From Pseudomonas sp. FP2196 (GTDB taxonomy: Bacteria; Pseudomonadota; Gammaproteobacteria; Pseudomonadales; Pseudomonadaceae): a DNA stretch of 64,000 nucleotides. The stretch spans positions 1,794,501 through 1,858,500 of the forward strand of contig NZ_CP117445.1 of NCBI RefSeq assembly GCF_030687715.1. Direction: 5' to 3'. Below, in pieces: positions 57,428-64,000 of this stretch. How positions within the stretch are numbered: the first letter of the stretch is position 1; each line of letters opens with the position of its first letter. The notes beneath the pieces were generated by a model that was not told the origin of the DNA, did not search any database, and worked only from the letters and a program-made list of their open reading frames with translations. The translations under genes and the position numbers were made by a program.

Positions 57428-58741
57428 CTATTTGCTGGCCGACACCCGCCAAACCTTGTTCCCCACATCATCCGCCACCAGCAAGCCACCTTGTTGGTCG
57501 ATCACGACGCCAACCGGGCGACCCAGTGCGTTCTCGTCCTTGTCGAGGAAACCGGTCAGCACATCCACCGGTTGGCCGTTCGGCTTGCCGCCGGTAAACG
57601 GCACGAAAATCACCTTGTAACCGCTGTGCGGCTTGCGATTCCAAGAGCCGTGCTGGCCAATGAACGCGCCTTCCTTGAACTGCGCCGGCAATTTGTTGCC
57701 TTCGGCGAAAGTCAGGCCGAGCGAAGCGGTATGCGGGCCGACGGCGTAGTCCGGGGCGATGGCTTTGGCGACCAGGTCGGGGTTCTGCGGCTCTACCCGC
57801 ACATCGACGTGCTGACCGTAATAGCTGAATGGCCAGCCATAGAAGCCGCCATCCTTGACCGAGGTAATGTAGTCCGGCACCAGATCGCTGCCGATCTCGT
57901 CACGTTCGTTGACGGCTGTCCACAGCGCGCCACTGGTAGGCTCCCAGGCCAGACCGTTAGGGTTGCGGATGCCCGAGGCAAAGATCCGGTGATTGCCGGT
58001 GGCCCGGTCCACTTCCCAGATTGCTGCGCGACCTTCTTCCTGATCCATGCCGTTTTCGCCGACGTTGCTGTTCGAGCCGACGGTGACGTACAGCTTGCTG
58101 CCGTCCTTGCTGGCGATAACGTTTTTCGTCCAGTGGTGATTCAGCGTGCCACCGGGCAGATCCGTGACCTTGATCGGCTGCGTCTTGATCTCGGTCGCAC
58201 CGGCTTCGTAGTTGAAGCGCAGCAAGCGATCGGTGTCGGCGACATACAGATCATTGCCGACTAGAGTCATGCCAAACGGCGAATTGAGATTCTGCAAAAA
58301 CACTGTGCGGGTTTCGGCCACGCCGTCGTGGTCGGCGTCACGCAGCAGCGTGATGCGATTCGGGCTTGGCACGCCAGCGCCGGCCTTGCCCATGACTTGC
58401 TTCATCACCCAGCCACGGATGCCTTGGCTGTCGTCGGGTTTTGGTGGGGCGTTGGTTTCTGCCACCAGCACATCGCCGTTGGGCAGCACGTATAGCCAGC
58501 GCGGATGATCGAGGCCTTCGGCAAACGCAGCCACCTGTGTGCCTGTCGCCGCAGTCGGTTTTGCGCCTTCGGGCCAGCCGATCGCCGGGGCGATATTCAC
58601 CGTCGGGATCAGGGTTTTGTTCGGTTCGGGCAGTTTCGGTGACGGGCCGGTGCCGTCGGTGACCTGCAGGCTGGAGGATTCACCACAGGCGGCGAGCCCT
58701 CCGGCGAGAGCGATGACGAGAGCGAGCTGGGACTTGCGCAT
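57428..58741 (-). CDS. Sorbosone dehydrogenase-like PQQ-type lipoprotein
   Basis: 437 residues. Lipobox GLAAC (Cys19) after a signal peptide. A six-bladed propeller of the sorbosone/soluble glucose dehydrogenase type: [71 protein letters not shown], and [22 protein letters not shown]. Members oxidise sugars or aldoses in the periplasm with PQQ, but many are uncharacterised. No pqq genes are in the window. Confidence 0.87.
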   Translation of the reverse strand: MRKSQLALVIALAGGLAACGESSSLQVTDGTGPSPKLPEPNKTLIPTVNIAPAIGWPEGAKPTAATGTQVAAFAEGLDHPRWLYVLPNGDVLVAETNAPPKPDDSQGIRGWVMKQVMGKAGAGVPSPNRITLLRDADHDGVAETRTVFLQNLNSPFGMTLVGNDLYVADTDRLLRFNYEAGATEIKTQPIKVTDLPGGTLNHHWTKNVIASKDGSKLYVTVGSNSNVGENGMDQEEGRAAIWEVDRATGNHRIFASGIRNPNGLAWEPTSGALWTAVNERDEIGSDLVPDYITSVKDGGFYGWPFSYYGQHVDVRVEPQNPDLVAKAIAPDYAVGPHTASLGLTFAEGNKLPAQFKEGAFIGQHGSWNRKPHSGYKVIFVPFTGGKPNGQPVDVLTGFLDKDENALGRPVGVVIDQQGGLLVADDVGNKVWRVSASK

Positions 58742-58809
58742 TACTGATCTTCCCTATGAATGCATTGACCTAATCATAGAGAAGCGCGCAAGCCCGATGG
58801 TTCAACTGC

Positions 58810-59394
58810 TCAACCGCGGGCCTCTTTGAACAGCACGGCGATGCCCGGATGATAATTGCCGGCTTCGCTGCGCAACTTGCGGTAGGCGTAGGGGAAATAC
58901 CAGGCGACGGCGCAGGTGTGTTCCTTCTGTAGGTCGTCGACCATGTCCTGCAATTCTTCAGGGCTGGCGCTGTGCTGGGCTTTTTGCGGCGCGACAAACA
59001 GGCAGCCGAGCTTGAGGTCGCTGGCGAAGCTGATGCGTTTGGCGTCGCTGGTGATCTCCAGCAGGGCTTGGGTCAGGTTGAGGTTGTTGACGCGCGGCCA
59101 GCGTTGCGTGGCCTGAATGTAAGCGCGGTCTTCGCTGCCGGCGAGGAGCAGATCGGCTCGGGCATTGCGTTCGCCTTCTTCGCTCTGCTTGCGCGTGGCG
59201 GTCTGTTCCAGTGTCACCAGTTCGGCCATCCAGGCTGCCGCCGAAAGCAGGCCGAGATTGGCTTTCTCGTCATGCCAGTAGGGTGTGTCGCTGTCGCCGC
59301 GTACGGCGTTGTAGCGGTCGATACAGTCAAACCAGCGCTCCAGCACCGGGCGCAGAAATTCCAGGCGCGGGTTGCTGATGATCATGCCTTGCAT
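58810..59394 (-). CDS. Hypothetical protein, no recognised family
   Basis: About 194 residues from MQGMIISNPRLEF (59394), or 211 from 59445. Soluble, mixed helix, with PRLEFLRPVLERWFDCIDRYNAVRGDSDTPYWHDEKANLGLLSAAAWM and AYIQATQRWPRVNNLNLTQALLEI, then YAYRKLRSEAGNYHPGIAVLFKEARG. No metal or catalytic motif or signal peptide. I do not recognise it. Codon use fits its neighbours, so it is probably real. Divergent from the cobalamin riboswitch. Confidence 0.7.
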   Translation of the reverse strand: MQGMIISNPRLEFLRPVLERWFDCIDRYNAVRGDSDTPYWHDEKANLGLLSAAAWMAELVTLEQTATRKQSEEGERNARADLLLAGSEDRAYIQATQRWPRVNNLNLTQALLEITSDAKRISFASDLKLGCLFVAPQKAQHSASPEELQDMVDDLQKEHTCAVAWYFPYAYRKLRSEAGNYHPGIAVLFKEARG

Positions 59395-59561
59395 GTGGCT
59401 CACCTTATTCTTGTGTGATGTGAGATTGTGGCTCTTTGATATCACTCTTGAGACTGTGGCACAAGATTGGCGTCAGATAATTGATCGGTGGCAGTTATTC
59501 GCCCGTTGGCCCCCTCTTTAATTGACGCTCCACCCCCAACCCTCTAACCTTCGCGGCTTGT

Positions 59562-59760
59562 TTCAGGTGCTCTGTGGCTTGCGTCGACAGAGTGAAACAG
59601 GGAAGCCGGTGAGGGTTGTCTTCAGAGCAAGCACGACCACGATCCCGGCGCTGCCCCCGCAACGGTAAATGAGTGAAAACTGCGTCTTGTGCCACTGCTC
59701 AACAGCGGGAAGGCGCGCAGTCCGGCGAACGCCGCTCATGAGCCCGGAGACCGGCCTGAT
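59562..59760 (+). ncRNA. Cobalamin riboswitch
   Basis: About 200 nt with the conserved cobalamin riboswitch parts: AACAGGGAAGCCGGTG at about 59597, CTGCCCCCGCAACGGTAA at about 59651, GCCACTG at about 59691, GGGAAGGCG at about 59707, and the closing GAGCCCGGAGACCGGCCTGA at about 59740 pairing with TTTCAGGTGC at the 5' end. It leads the cobO-cobB-bluB-cobD-cobC cluster, so adenosylcobalamin should turn these genes down. Class assignment by motif only. Confidence 0.93.
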
Positions 59761-59769
59761 CCATCCAGC

Positions 59770-59799
59770 GGCATCACGGTGGGCGATGCCAGGCTTTTT
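59770..59799 (+). terminator. Possible riboswitch expression-platform terminator
   Basis: GGCATC (59770-59775) and GATGCC (59785-59790) followed by AGGCTTTTTG. The stem is short but is in the right place after the aptamer and before cobO. A riboswitch acting on translation is the alternative. Confidence 0.5.
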
Positions 59800-59854
59800 G
59801 CCGTCTATTCTTGTGCCTGCCCGCCGTTATCCAGCCTCAACGGAGAGCTCCCCC

Positions 59855-60466
59855 ATGACTGATTCCCCCGAGCGTGACGAACGCCATCTGGCGCGTATGC
59901 AGCGCAAAAAAGCCGTGATCGATGAACGCATCGCCAACTCGCCCGACGAGTGCGGCCTGGTGCTGGTCCTGACCGGCAACGGCAAAGGCAAAAGCAGCTC
60001 GGCGTTCGGCATGCTCGCCCGCGCCATGGGCCACGGCATGCAGTGCGGCGTGGTGCAGTTCATCAAGGGCCGCAACAGCACGGGCGAAGAGTTGTTCTTC
60101 CGCCGCTTCCCCGAGCAAGTGCGTTTCCACGTCATGGGCGAGGGCTTCACTTGGGAAACCCAGGATCGCCAGCGCGACATCGCCGCCGCCGAAGCCGCGT
60201 GGGCCGTGTCTCGCGAACTGCTGCGCGACCCGTCGATCGGTCTGGTGGTGCTGGATGAATTGAACATCGCCCTCAAGCACGGCTACCTCGACCTCGATCA
60301 GGTGCTCAGCGATTTGCAGGCGCGGCCGCCGATGCAGCACGTGGTCGTCACCGGTCGCGGCGCCAAGCCGGAAATGGTCGAGATGGGCGACACCGTCACC
60401 GAAATGGGCATGCTCAAACACGCCTTCCAGGCTGGCATCAAAGCGCAGAAAGGCGTCGAACTTTGA
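59855..60466 (+). CDS. cobO: Cob(I)yrinic acid a,c-diamide adenosyltransferase
   Basis: 203 residues. P-loop VLTGNGKGKSSSAFGML, CGVVQFIKGRNSTGEELFFRRFP, MGEGFTWETQDRQRD, VLDELNIALKHGYLDLDQVL and HVVVTGRGAKPEMVEMGDTVTEM. Puts the adenosyl group on cobalt. The ATG at 59855 has GGAGAGC upstream; an upstream open frame is inside the riboswitch. Overlaps cobB by 4 bp. Confidence 0.96.
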   Translation: MTDSPERDERHLARMQRKKAVIDERIANSPDECGLVLVLTGNGKGKSSSAFGMLARAMGHGMQCGVVQFIKGRNSTGEELFFRRFPEQVRFHVMGEGFTWETQDRQRDIAAAEAAWAVSRELLRDPSIGLVVLDELNIALKHGYLDLDQVLSDLQARPPMQHVVVTGRGAKPEMVEMGDTVTEMGMLKHAFQAGIKAQKGVEL

Positions 60467-61863
60467 ATCAACCACGTCACTGCCCGGCGGTACTGATCGC
60501 CGCGCCGGCCTCCGGTCAGGGCAAGACCACCGTCACCGCCGCGCTCGCCCGTTTGCATCGCAATCAGGGGCGCAAGGTGCGCGTGTTCAAGTGCGGGCCG
60601 GACTTTCTGGATCCGATGATTCTCGAGCGCGCCAGCGGTGCGCCGGTGTATCAACTGGACATGTGGATGGTCGGCGAGCACGAGAGTCGTCGTCTGTTGT
60701 GGGAAGCCGCCGCTGAAGCCGATCTGATTCTGATCGAAGGCGTGATGGGCCTGTTTGACGGCACGCCGTCGAGCGCCGATCTGGCGCGGCATTTCGGCGT
60801 GCCGGTGCTCGGTGTGATCGACGGCACGGCCATGGCGCAGACCTTTGGTGCATTGGCACTGGGCTTGGCGAAGTATCAGCCGGATCTGCCGTTTGCCGGC
60901 GTACTGGCCAACCGGGTCGGTACTTTGCGTCACGCACAATTGCTTGAAGGCAGCCTCACCGAAGGTTTGCGCTGGTACGGCGCGTTGTCCCGCGAGACCG
61001 GGATCGAGTTGCCAAGTCGCCATCTCGGTCTGGTGCAGGCGAGTGAGCTGAACGATCTCGATATGCGTCTGGGTGCGGCGGCTGAAGCGCTCGCCAGCAG
61101 TTGCGAGGTAGCGCTGCCACCGGCCGTGGAATTCGCCGCACCTGAAGTGCTGATTGCCGAACCGTTACTCAAAGATGTACGAATCGCCGTCGCCCGCGAT
61201 GAAGCCTTTGCCTTCACCTATGGCGCGAGCCTCGACTTGCTGCGAGCGATGGGCGCTGAGTTGAGTTTCTTCTCGCCGATTCGCGACACGCAATTACCTG
61301 AGGCGGACAGCCTTTACCTGCCCGGCGGTTACCCGGAATTGCATCATGTGGCGCTGGCGCAGAACACCGCGATGCTCGACGCGATCCGTGCGCATCATGC
61401 GGCTGGCAAGCCGTTGCTCGCTGAATGCGGTGGCATGCTTTATCTGCTCGACTCGTTGACCGACGTCGAGGGCACGCGTGCTGAACTGGTTGGTTTGCTC
61501 GCGGGCGATGCGGTGATGCAAAAGCGTCTCGCCGCTTTGGCGTTGCAAGCAGTCGATCTGCCGGAAGGTTCGCTGCGTGGCCACACTTATCACCATTCTC
61601 TGACGACCACTGAACTGACGCCGATAGCCCGGGGCTTGAGCCCGAATGGCGGGCGTGGGGCCGAGGCGGTTTATCGGGAAGGACGGATGACGGCTTCGTA
61701 CGTGCACTTTTATTTTCCGTCGAACCCGGTGGCTATCGCTGCGCTGTTTGCGCCTGACTCCGAAGCCGCCTTCGCGAGCAGGCTCGCTCCCACAGTTGAA
61801 ACGGTGGTGACTGAAGAAATGCGATCCCTTGTGGGAGCGAGCCTGCTCGCGAAAGGGCCATGA
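60463..61863 (+). CDS. cobB: Cobyrinate a,c-diamide synthase with REPIN-encoded C-terminal tail
   Basis: 466 residues. Amidates cobyrinic acid with glutamine. N-terminal ATPase VLIAAPASGQGKTTVTAALAR; C-terminal glutaminase with LYLPGGYPELH and the nucleophile Cys in PLLAECGGMLYLLD. The family end should be about residue 431 (ASYVHFYFPSNPVAIAALFAP). After that come 35 extra residues: 437-461 (FASRLAPTVETVVTE and GASLLAK) are the translation of a REPIN at 61771-61853. So an inserted REPIN lengthened the protein and put its stop across the bluB start. Confidence 0.95.
   Translation: MNQPRHCPAVLIAAPASGQGKTTVTAALARLHRNQGRKVRVFKCGPDFLDPMILERASGAPVYQLDMWMVGEHESRRLLWEAAAEADLILIEGVMGLFDGTPSSADLARHFGVPVLGVIDGTAMAQTFGALALGLAKYQPDLPFAGVLANRVGTLRHAQLLEGSLTEGLRWYGALSRETGIELPSRHLGLVQASELNDLDMRLGAAAEALASSCEVALPPAVEFAAPEVLIAEPLLKDVRIAVARDEAFAFTYGASLDLLRAMGAELSFFSPIRDTQLPEADSLYLPGGYPELHHVALAQNTAMLDAIRAHHAAGKPLLAECGGMLYLLDSLTDVEGTRAELVGLLAGDAVMQKRLAALALQAVDLPEGSLRGHTYHHSLTTTELTPIARGLSPNGGRGAEAVYREGRMTASYVHFYFPSNPVAIAALFAPDSEAAFASRLAPTVETVVTEEMRSLVGASLLAKGP
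61771..61853. repeat. REPIN inside the 3' end of cobB
   Basis: TTCGCGAGCAGGCTCGCTCCCACA (arms 61771-61794) and its exact inverted copy at 61830-61853. It is in frame with cobB and ends seven bases before the bluB ATG. Confidence 0.95.
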
Positions 61864-62510
61864 CAGACAGCACATTCTCCGAAGCCGAGCGCGAAGCGGT
61901 TTATAGAGTCATCGCCGAACGCCGCGACATGCGCCATTTCACCGGCGGCACCGTCGCGCCCGAACTGCTGAGCCGCTTGCTCGAAGCCGCGCACCAGGCG
62001 CCAAGTGTCGGCCTGATGCAGCCGTGGCGTTTCATCCGTATCAGCGACCGCACCCTGCGCGGGCAGATTCAGCATCTGGTGGAAGAAGAGCGCATCCGCA
62101 CCGCCGAAGCCCTCGGCGAGCGCAGTGATGAGTTCATGAAACTCAAGGTCGAAGGCATCAACGACTGCGCCGAAGTGCTGGTCGCCGCGCTGATGGATGA
62201 TCGCGAAAAACACATCTTCGGTCGTCGCACGCTGCCGGAAATGGACATGGCCTCGCTGTCCTGTGCGATCCAGAATCTGTGGCTGGCGTCGCGCGCCGAA
62301 GGCTTGGGCATGGGCTGGGTCTCGCTGTTCGAGCCGCAGGCACTTGCCGATCTGTTGCAACTGCCGGCCGGGGCCAAGCCGCTGGCGGTTTTGTGCTTGG
62401 GGCCGGTCAAGGAATTCTATCCGGCGCCGATGCTGGTACTCGAAGGGTGGGCGCAGGCGCGTCCGCTCAATGAGTTGCTGTATGAAAATTACTGGGGAGT
62501 GAGTCAATGA
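61860..62510 (+). CDS. bluB: 5,6-dimethylbenzimidazole synthase
   Basis: 216 residues. Nitroreductase-fold enzyme that breaks FMN to make the lower ligand of B12. [41 protein letters not shown] at the FMN site; [21 protein letters not shown] near the end. It overlaps the cobB stop by 4 bp (ATGA) and lacks a good ribosome site of its own, since the REPIN ends just upstream; translation probably depends on coupling to cobB. Confidence 0.95.
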   Translation: MTDSTFSEAEREAVYRVIAERRDMRHFTGGTVAPELLSRLLEAAHQAPSVGLMQPWRFIRISDRTLRGQIQHLVEEERIRTAEALGERSDEFMKLKVEGINDCAEVLVAALMDDREKHIFGRRTLPEMDMASLSCAIQNLWLASRAEGLGMGWVSLFEPQALADLLQLPAGAKPLAVLCLGPVKEFYPAPMLVLEGWAQARPLNELLYENYWGVSQ

Positions 62511-63415
62511 GTGTGGCGTTGTTGAGTGTCGCCGCAGTGGCGCTGGATGCGCTGCTGGGTGAACCGAAACGCTGGCATCCGCTGGTGGCGTTCGGCAATT
62601 TTGCCGGGCGCATCGAGCAACGCTTCAACGCCGGTGGCCGTGGCTGGCGCAGTCATGGTGTCACCGCGTGGGTGATCGCGGTGCTGCCGCTGACGTTGCT
62701 CGCCACCGCGTTTTCCTGGGCGCCATACGTGGGCTGGATCGTCGAGATTCTCGCGCTGTATTGCGCGCTCGGCATGCGCAGCCTCGGCGAACACGTCGAA
62801 CCGGTGGCCAAGGCGTTGCGCGCTGATGATCTGGACGAGGCGCGCAAGCGTGTCGGCTATCTGGTCAGCCGCCAGACCAGCGAACTCGACAGCACTGCCG
62901 TCGCTCGTGCCGCCACCGAATCGGTGCTGGAAAACGGCAGCGATGCGGTGTTCGCCGCGCTGTTCTGGTTTGCCGTGGCGGGCGCGCCGGGCGTCGTCCT
63001 CTACCGTTTGAGCAACACCCTCGACGCGATGTGGGGCTATCGCAACGAACGCTTCGAGCGTTTCGGCTGGTGCGCCGCAAAAATCGACGACGTCCTCAAT
63101 TACATTCCCGCACGCCTTGTGGCTTTGACTTACGCAGTGCTGGGCAAAACCCGACTGGCCTTGAAGTGCTGGCGTACCCAGGCGCCGAAATGGGACAGCC
63201 CCAATGCCGGCCCGGTGATGGCGGCCGGTGCCGGTGCGCTCGGTGTGGAACTGGGTGGCCCGGCGATTTACCACGGCGAACTGCATGAGCGTCCGCAACT
63301 GGGCGAGGGCGTTCAGGCCGATGCCGACTCTATTGATCGTGGCTGGCAATTGGTCCAGCGCGGCGTATGGTTATGGCTGCTGATTCTCTGCGTGGGGGCT
63401 GAATTCTATGCTTGA
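62507..63415 (+). CDS. cobD: Adenosylcobinamide-phosphate synthase
   Basis: 302 residues with about four or five helices. [26 protein letters not shown] and [56 protein letters not shown] are CobD/CbiB blocks. Joins aminopropanol (phosphate) to adenosylcobyric acid at the inner membrane. Overlaps bluB by 4 bp and cobC by 8 bp. Confidence 0.95.
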   Translation: MSVALLSVAAVALDALLGEPKRWHPLVAFGNFAGRIEQRFNAGGRGWRSHGVTAWVIAVLPLTLLATAFSWAPYVGWIVEILALYCALGMRSLGEHVEPVAKALRADDLDEARKRVGYLVSRQTSELDSTAVARAATESVLENGSDAVFAALFWFAVAGAPGVVLYRLSNTLDAMWGYRNERFERFGWCAAKIDDVLNYIPARLVALTYAVLGKTRLALKCWRTQAPKWDSPNAGPVMAAGAGALGVELGGPAIYHGELHERPQLGEGVQADADSIDRGWQLVQRGVWLWLLILCVGAEFYA

Positions 63416-64000
63416 ACACGGTGGCCGGCTGCGCCAGGCTGCACTCGATTACGGTATCGCCGAGGCCGACTGGCTCGATCTGTCCAGCGGTCTGGCGCCG
63501 TGGCCGTTTCCGATCCCGGAAATCCCGCTGCGCGCCTGGGCACGCTTGCCGGAAACCGATGACGGTCTGGAGCAGGCGGCGTGCGATTACTACGGCGCAT
63601 CGCAAGTGCTGCCGGTGGCCGGCTCGCAAATGGCGATCCAGTTGCTGCCGCGTTTGCGTCGGGCGGGCAAGGTCGGCGTGCTGTCGCCGTGTTATGCCGA
63701 GCACGCCGAAGCCTGGCGCCGCAGCGGCTACATCGTGCGCGAAGTGCTGGAGCAGGAAGTCGAGTTCTTTCTCGACAGCCTCGACGTGCTGGTGGTGGTC
63801 AATCCGAACAACCCGACCGGCCTGAGCCTGACCCCGGCGCGCCTGCTTGACTGGCATGCACGACTGGCCCAGCGCGGCGGTTGGCTGGTGGTTGATGAAG
63901 CGTTCATGGACAACACTCCGCAGTTGAGTCTGGCTGCGCACACCCATCAGATCGGTCTGATTGTGTTGCGCTCGTTCGGCAAGTTCTTCGGTCTGGCCGG
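63408..64000 (+). CDS. cobC: Threonine-phosphate decarboxylase, 3' end outside window
   Basis: Partial: 197 residues seen. PLP enzyme of aminotransferase fold that makes aminopropanol phosphate. [35 protein letters not shown] at the start, [23 protein letters not shown], and [11 protein letters not shown] with the PLP Lys at the window edge. Overlaps cobD by 8 bp. Another cobalamin gene probably follows beyond the window. Confidence 0.92.
   Translation, partial: MLEHGGRLRQAALDYGIAEADWLDLSSGLAPWPFPIPEIPLRAWARLPETDDGLEQAACDYYGASQVLPVAGSQMAIQLLPRLRRAGKVGVLSPCYAEHAEAWRRSGYIVREVLEQEVEFFLDSLDVLVVVNPNNPTGLSLTPARLLDWHARLAQRGGWLVVDEAFMDNTPQLSLAAHTHQIGLIVLRSFGKFFGLA

Noticed and set aside
59669..59854. 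Upstream extension of cobO
   Set aside because: Lies within the riboswitch; the family start is at 59855 with its own ribosome site.

Overview
The window is a piece of a Pseudomonas chromosome, most likely of the P. fluorescens group. The evidence is the gene content and order: gltA divergent from sdhCDAB-sucAB-lpdG-sucCD, a pyk-ttuD-glxR-hyi-gcl block with a divergent glcG-like gene and a tetR gene, purM-purN-DUF2066-permease-hda, and a riboswitch-led cobO-cobB-bluB-cobD-cobC cluster. GC-rich coding with strong third-position bias produces very long antisense shadow ORFs. The gaps between genes are full of paired inverted REP sequences (REPINs) of the types common in this group, and one REP-associated tyrosine transposase (RAYT) gene is present. 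No tRNA, rRNA, CRISPR array, prophage or classical insertion sequence was seen.

Layout. 1-5 kb: the tail of a HicB-type antitoxin, an MFS exporter, an orphan sulfate-binding protein, a voltage-gated-type K+ channel with a C-terminal zinc-ribbon-like tail, and a urea transporter just upstream of that channel. 5-13.7 kb: glyoxylate-to-pyruvate pathway on the minus strand. Gcl joins two glyoxylates to tartronate semialdehyde; Hyi, GlxR, TtuD and a dedicated pyruvate kinase carry the carbon to 2-phosphoglycerate and pyruvate. A GlcG-like gene diverges from gcl across a 268-bp region with two TTGTATACAA palindromes, then come the RAYT between two REPINs and a TetR regulator. 13.8-22.6 kb: DUF808 membrane protein, MlaA with a co-transcribed alpha/beta hydrolase, a GH17 membrane glycosidase, betX and yjcH-actP. 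22.6-23.6 kb: a gene-free composite inverted repeat of about 760 bp. 23.6-36.6 kb: TCA-cycle genes. 37-49.7 kb: brnQ, a delta-60-repeat protein, a DUF599/MAPEG pair, a small lipoprotein, two hotdog thioesterases, htpG, dienelactone hydrolase, pirin, OsmC, an exported amidohydrolase and a chemoreceptor. 49.8-57.3 kb: DUF3108, purN/purM, DUF2066, an AI-2E family permease, hda, and two NlpC/P60 lipoproteins. 57.4-64 kb: a sorbosone-dehydrogenase-like lipoprotein, an unknown gene, a cobalamin riboswitch, and the cobalamin genes running off the end of the window.

Most of the window is conserved core genome and I found no defence island or wholly new system. The most interesting points lie in the repeat biology. 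There is a REPIN-RAYT-REPIN unit. One REPIN is translated as the C-terminal tail of CobB. Three successive gene junctions of the glyoxylate operon each carry a REPIN. A large nested palindrome has 52-bp perfect arms. Smaller leads are a promoter-plus-terminator leader ahead of the second NlpC/P60 gene, and a Glu in the catalytic Asp position of one of two paired thioesterases. Start codons were chosen by ribosome binding site, overlap and family length; coordinates of repeats and hairpins were read by eye.
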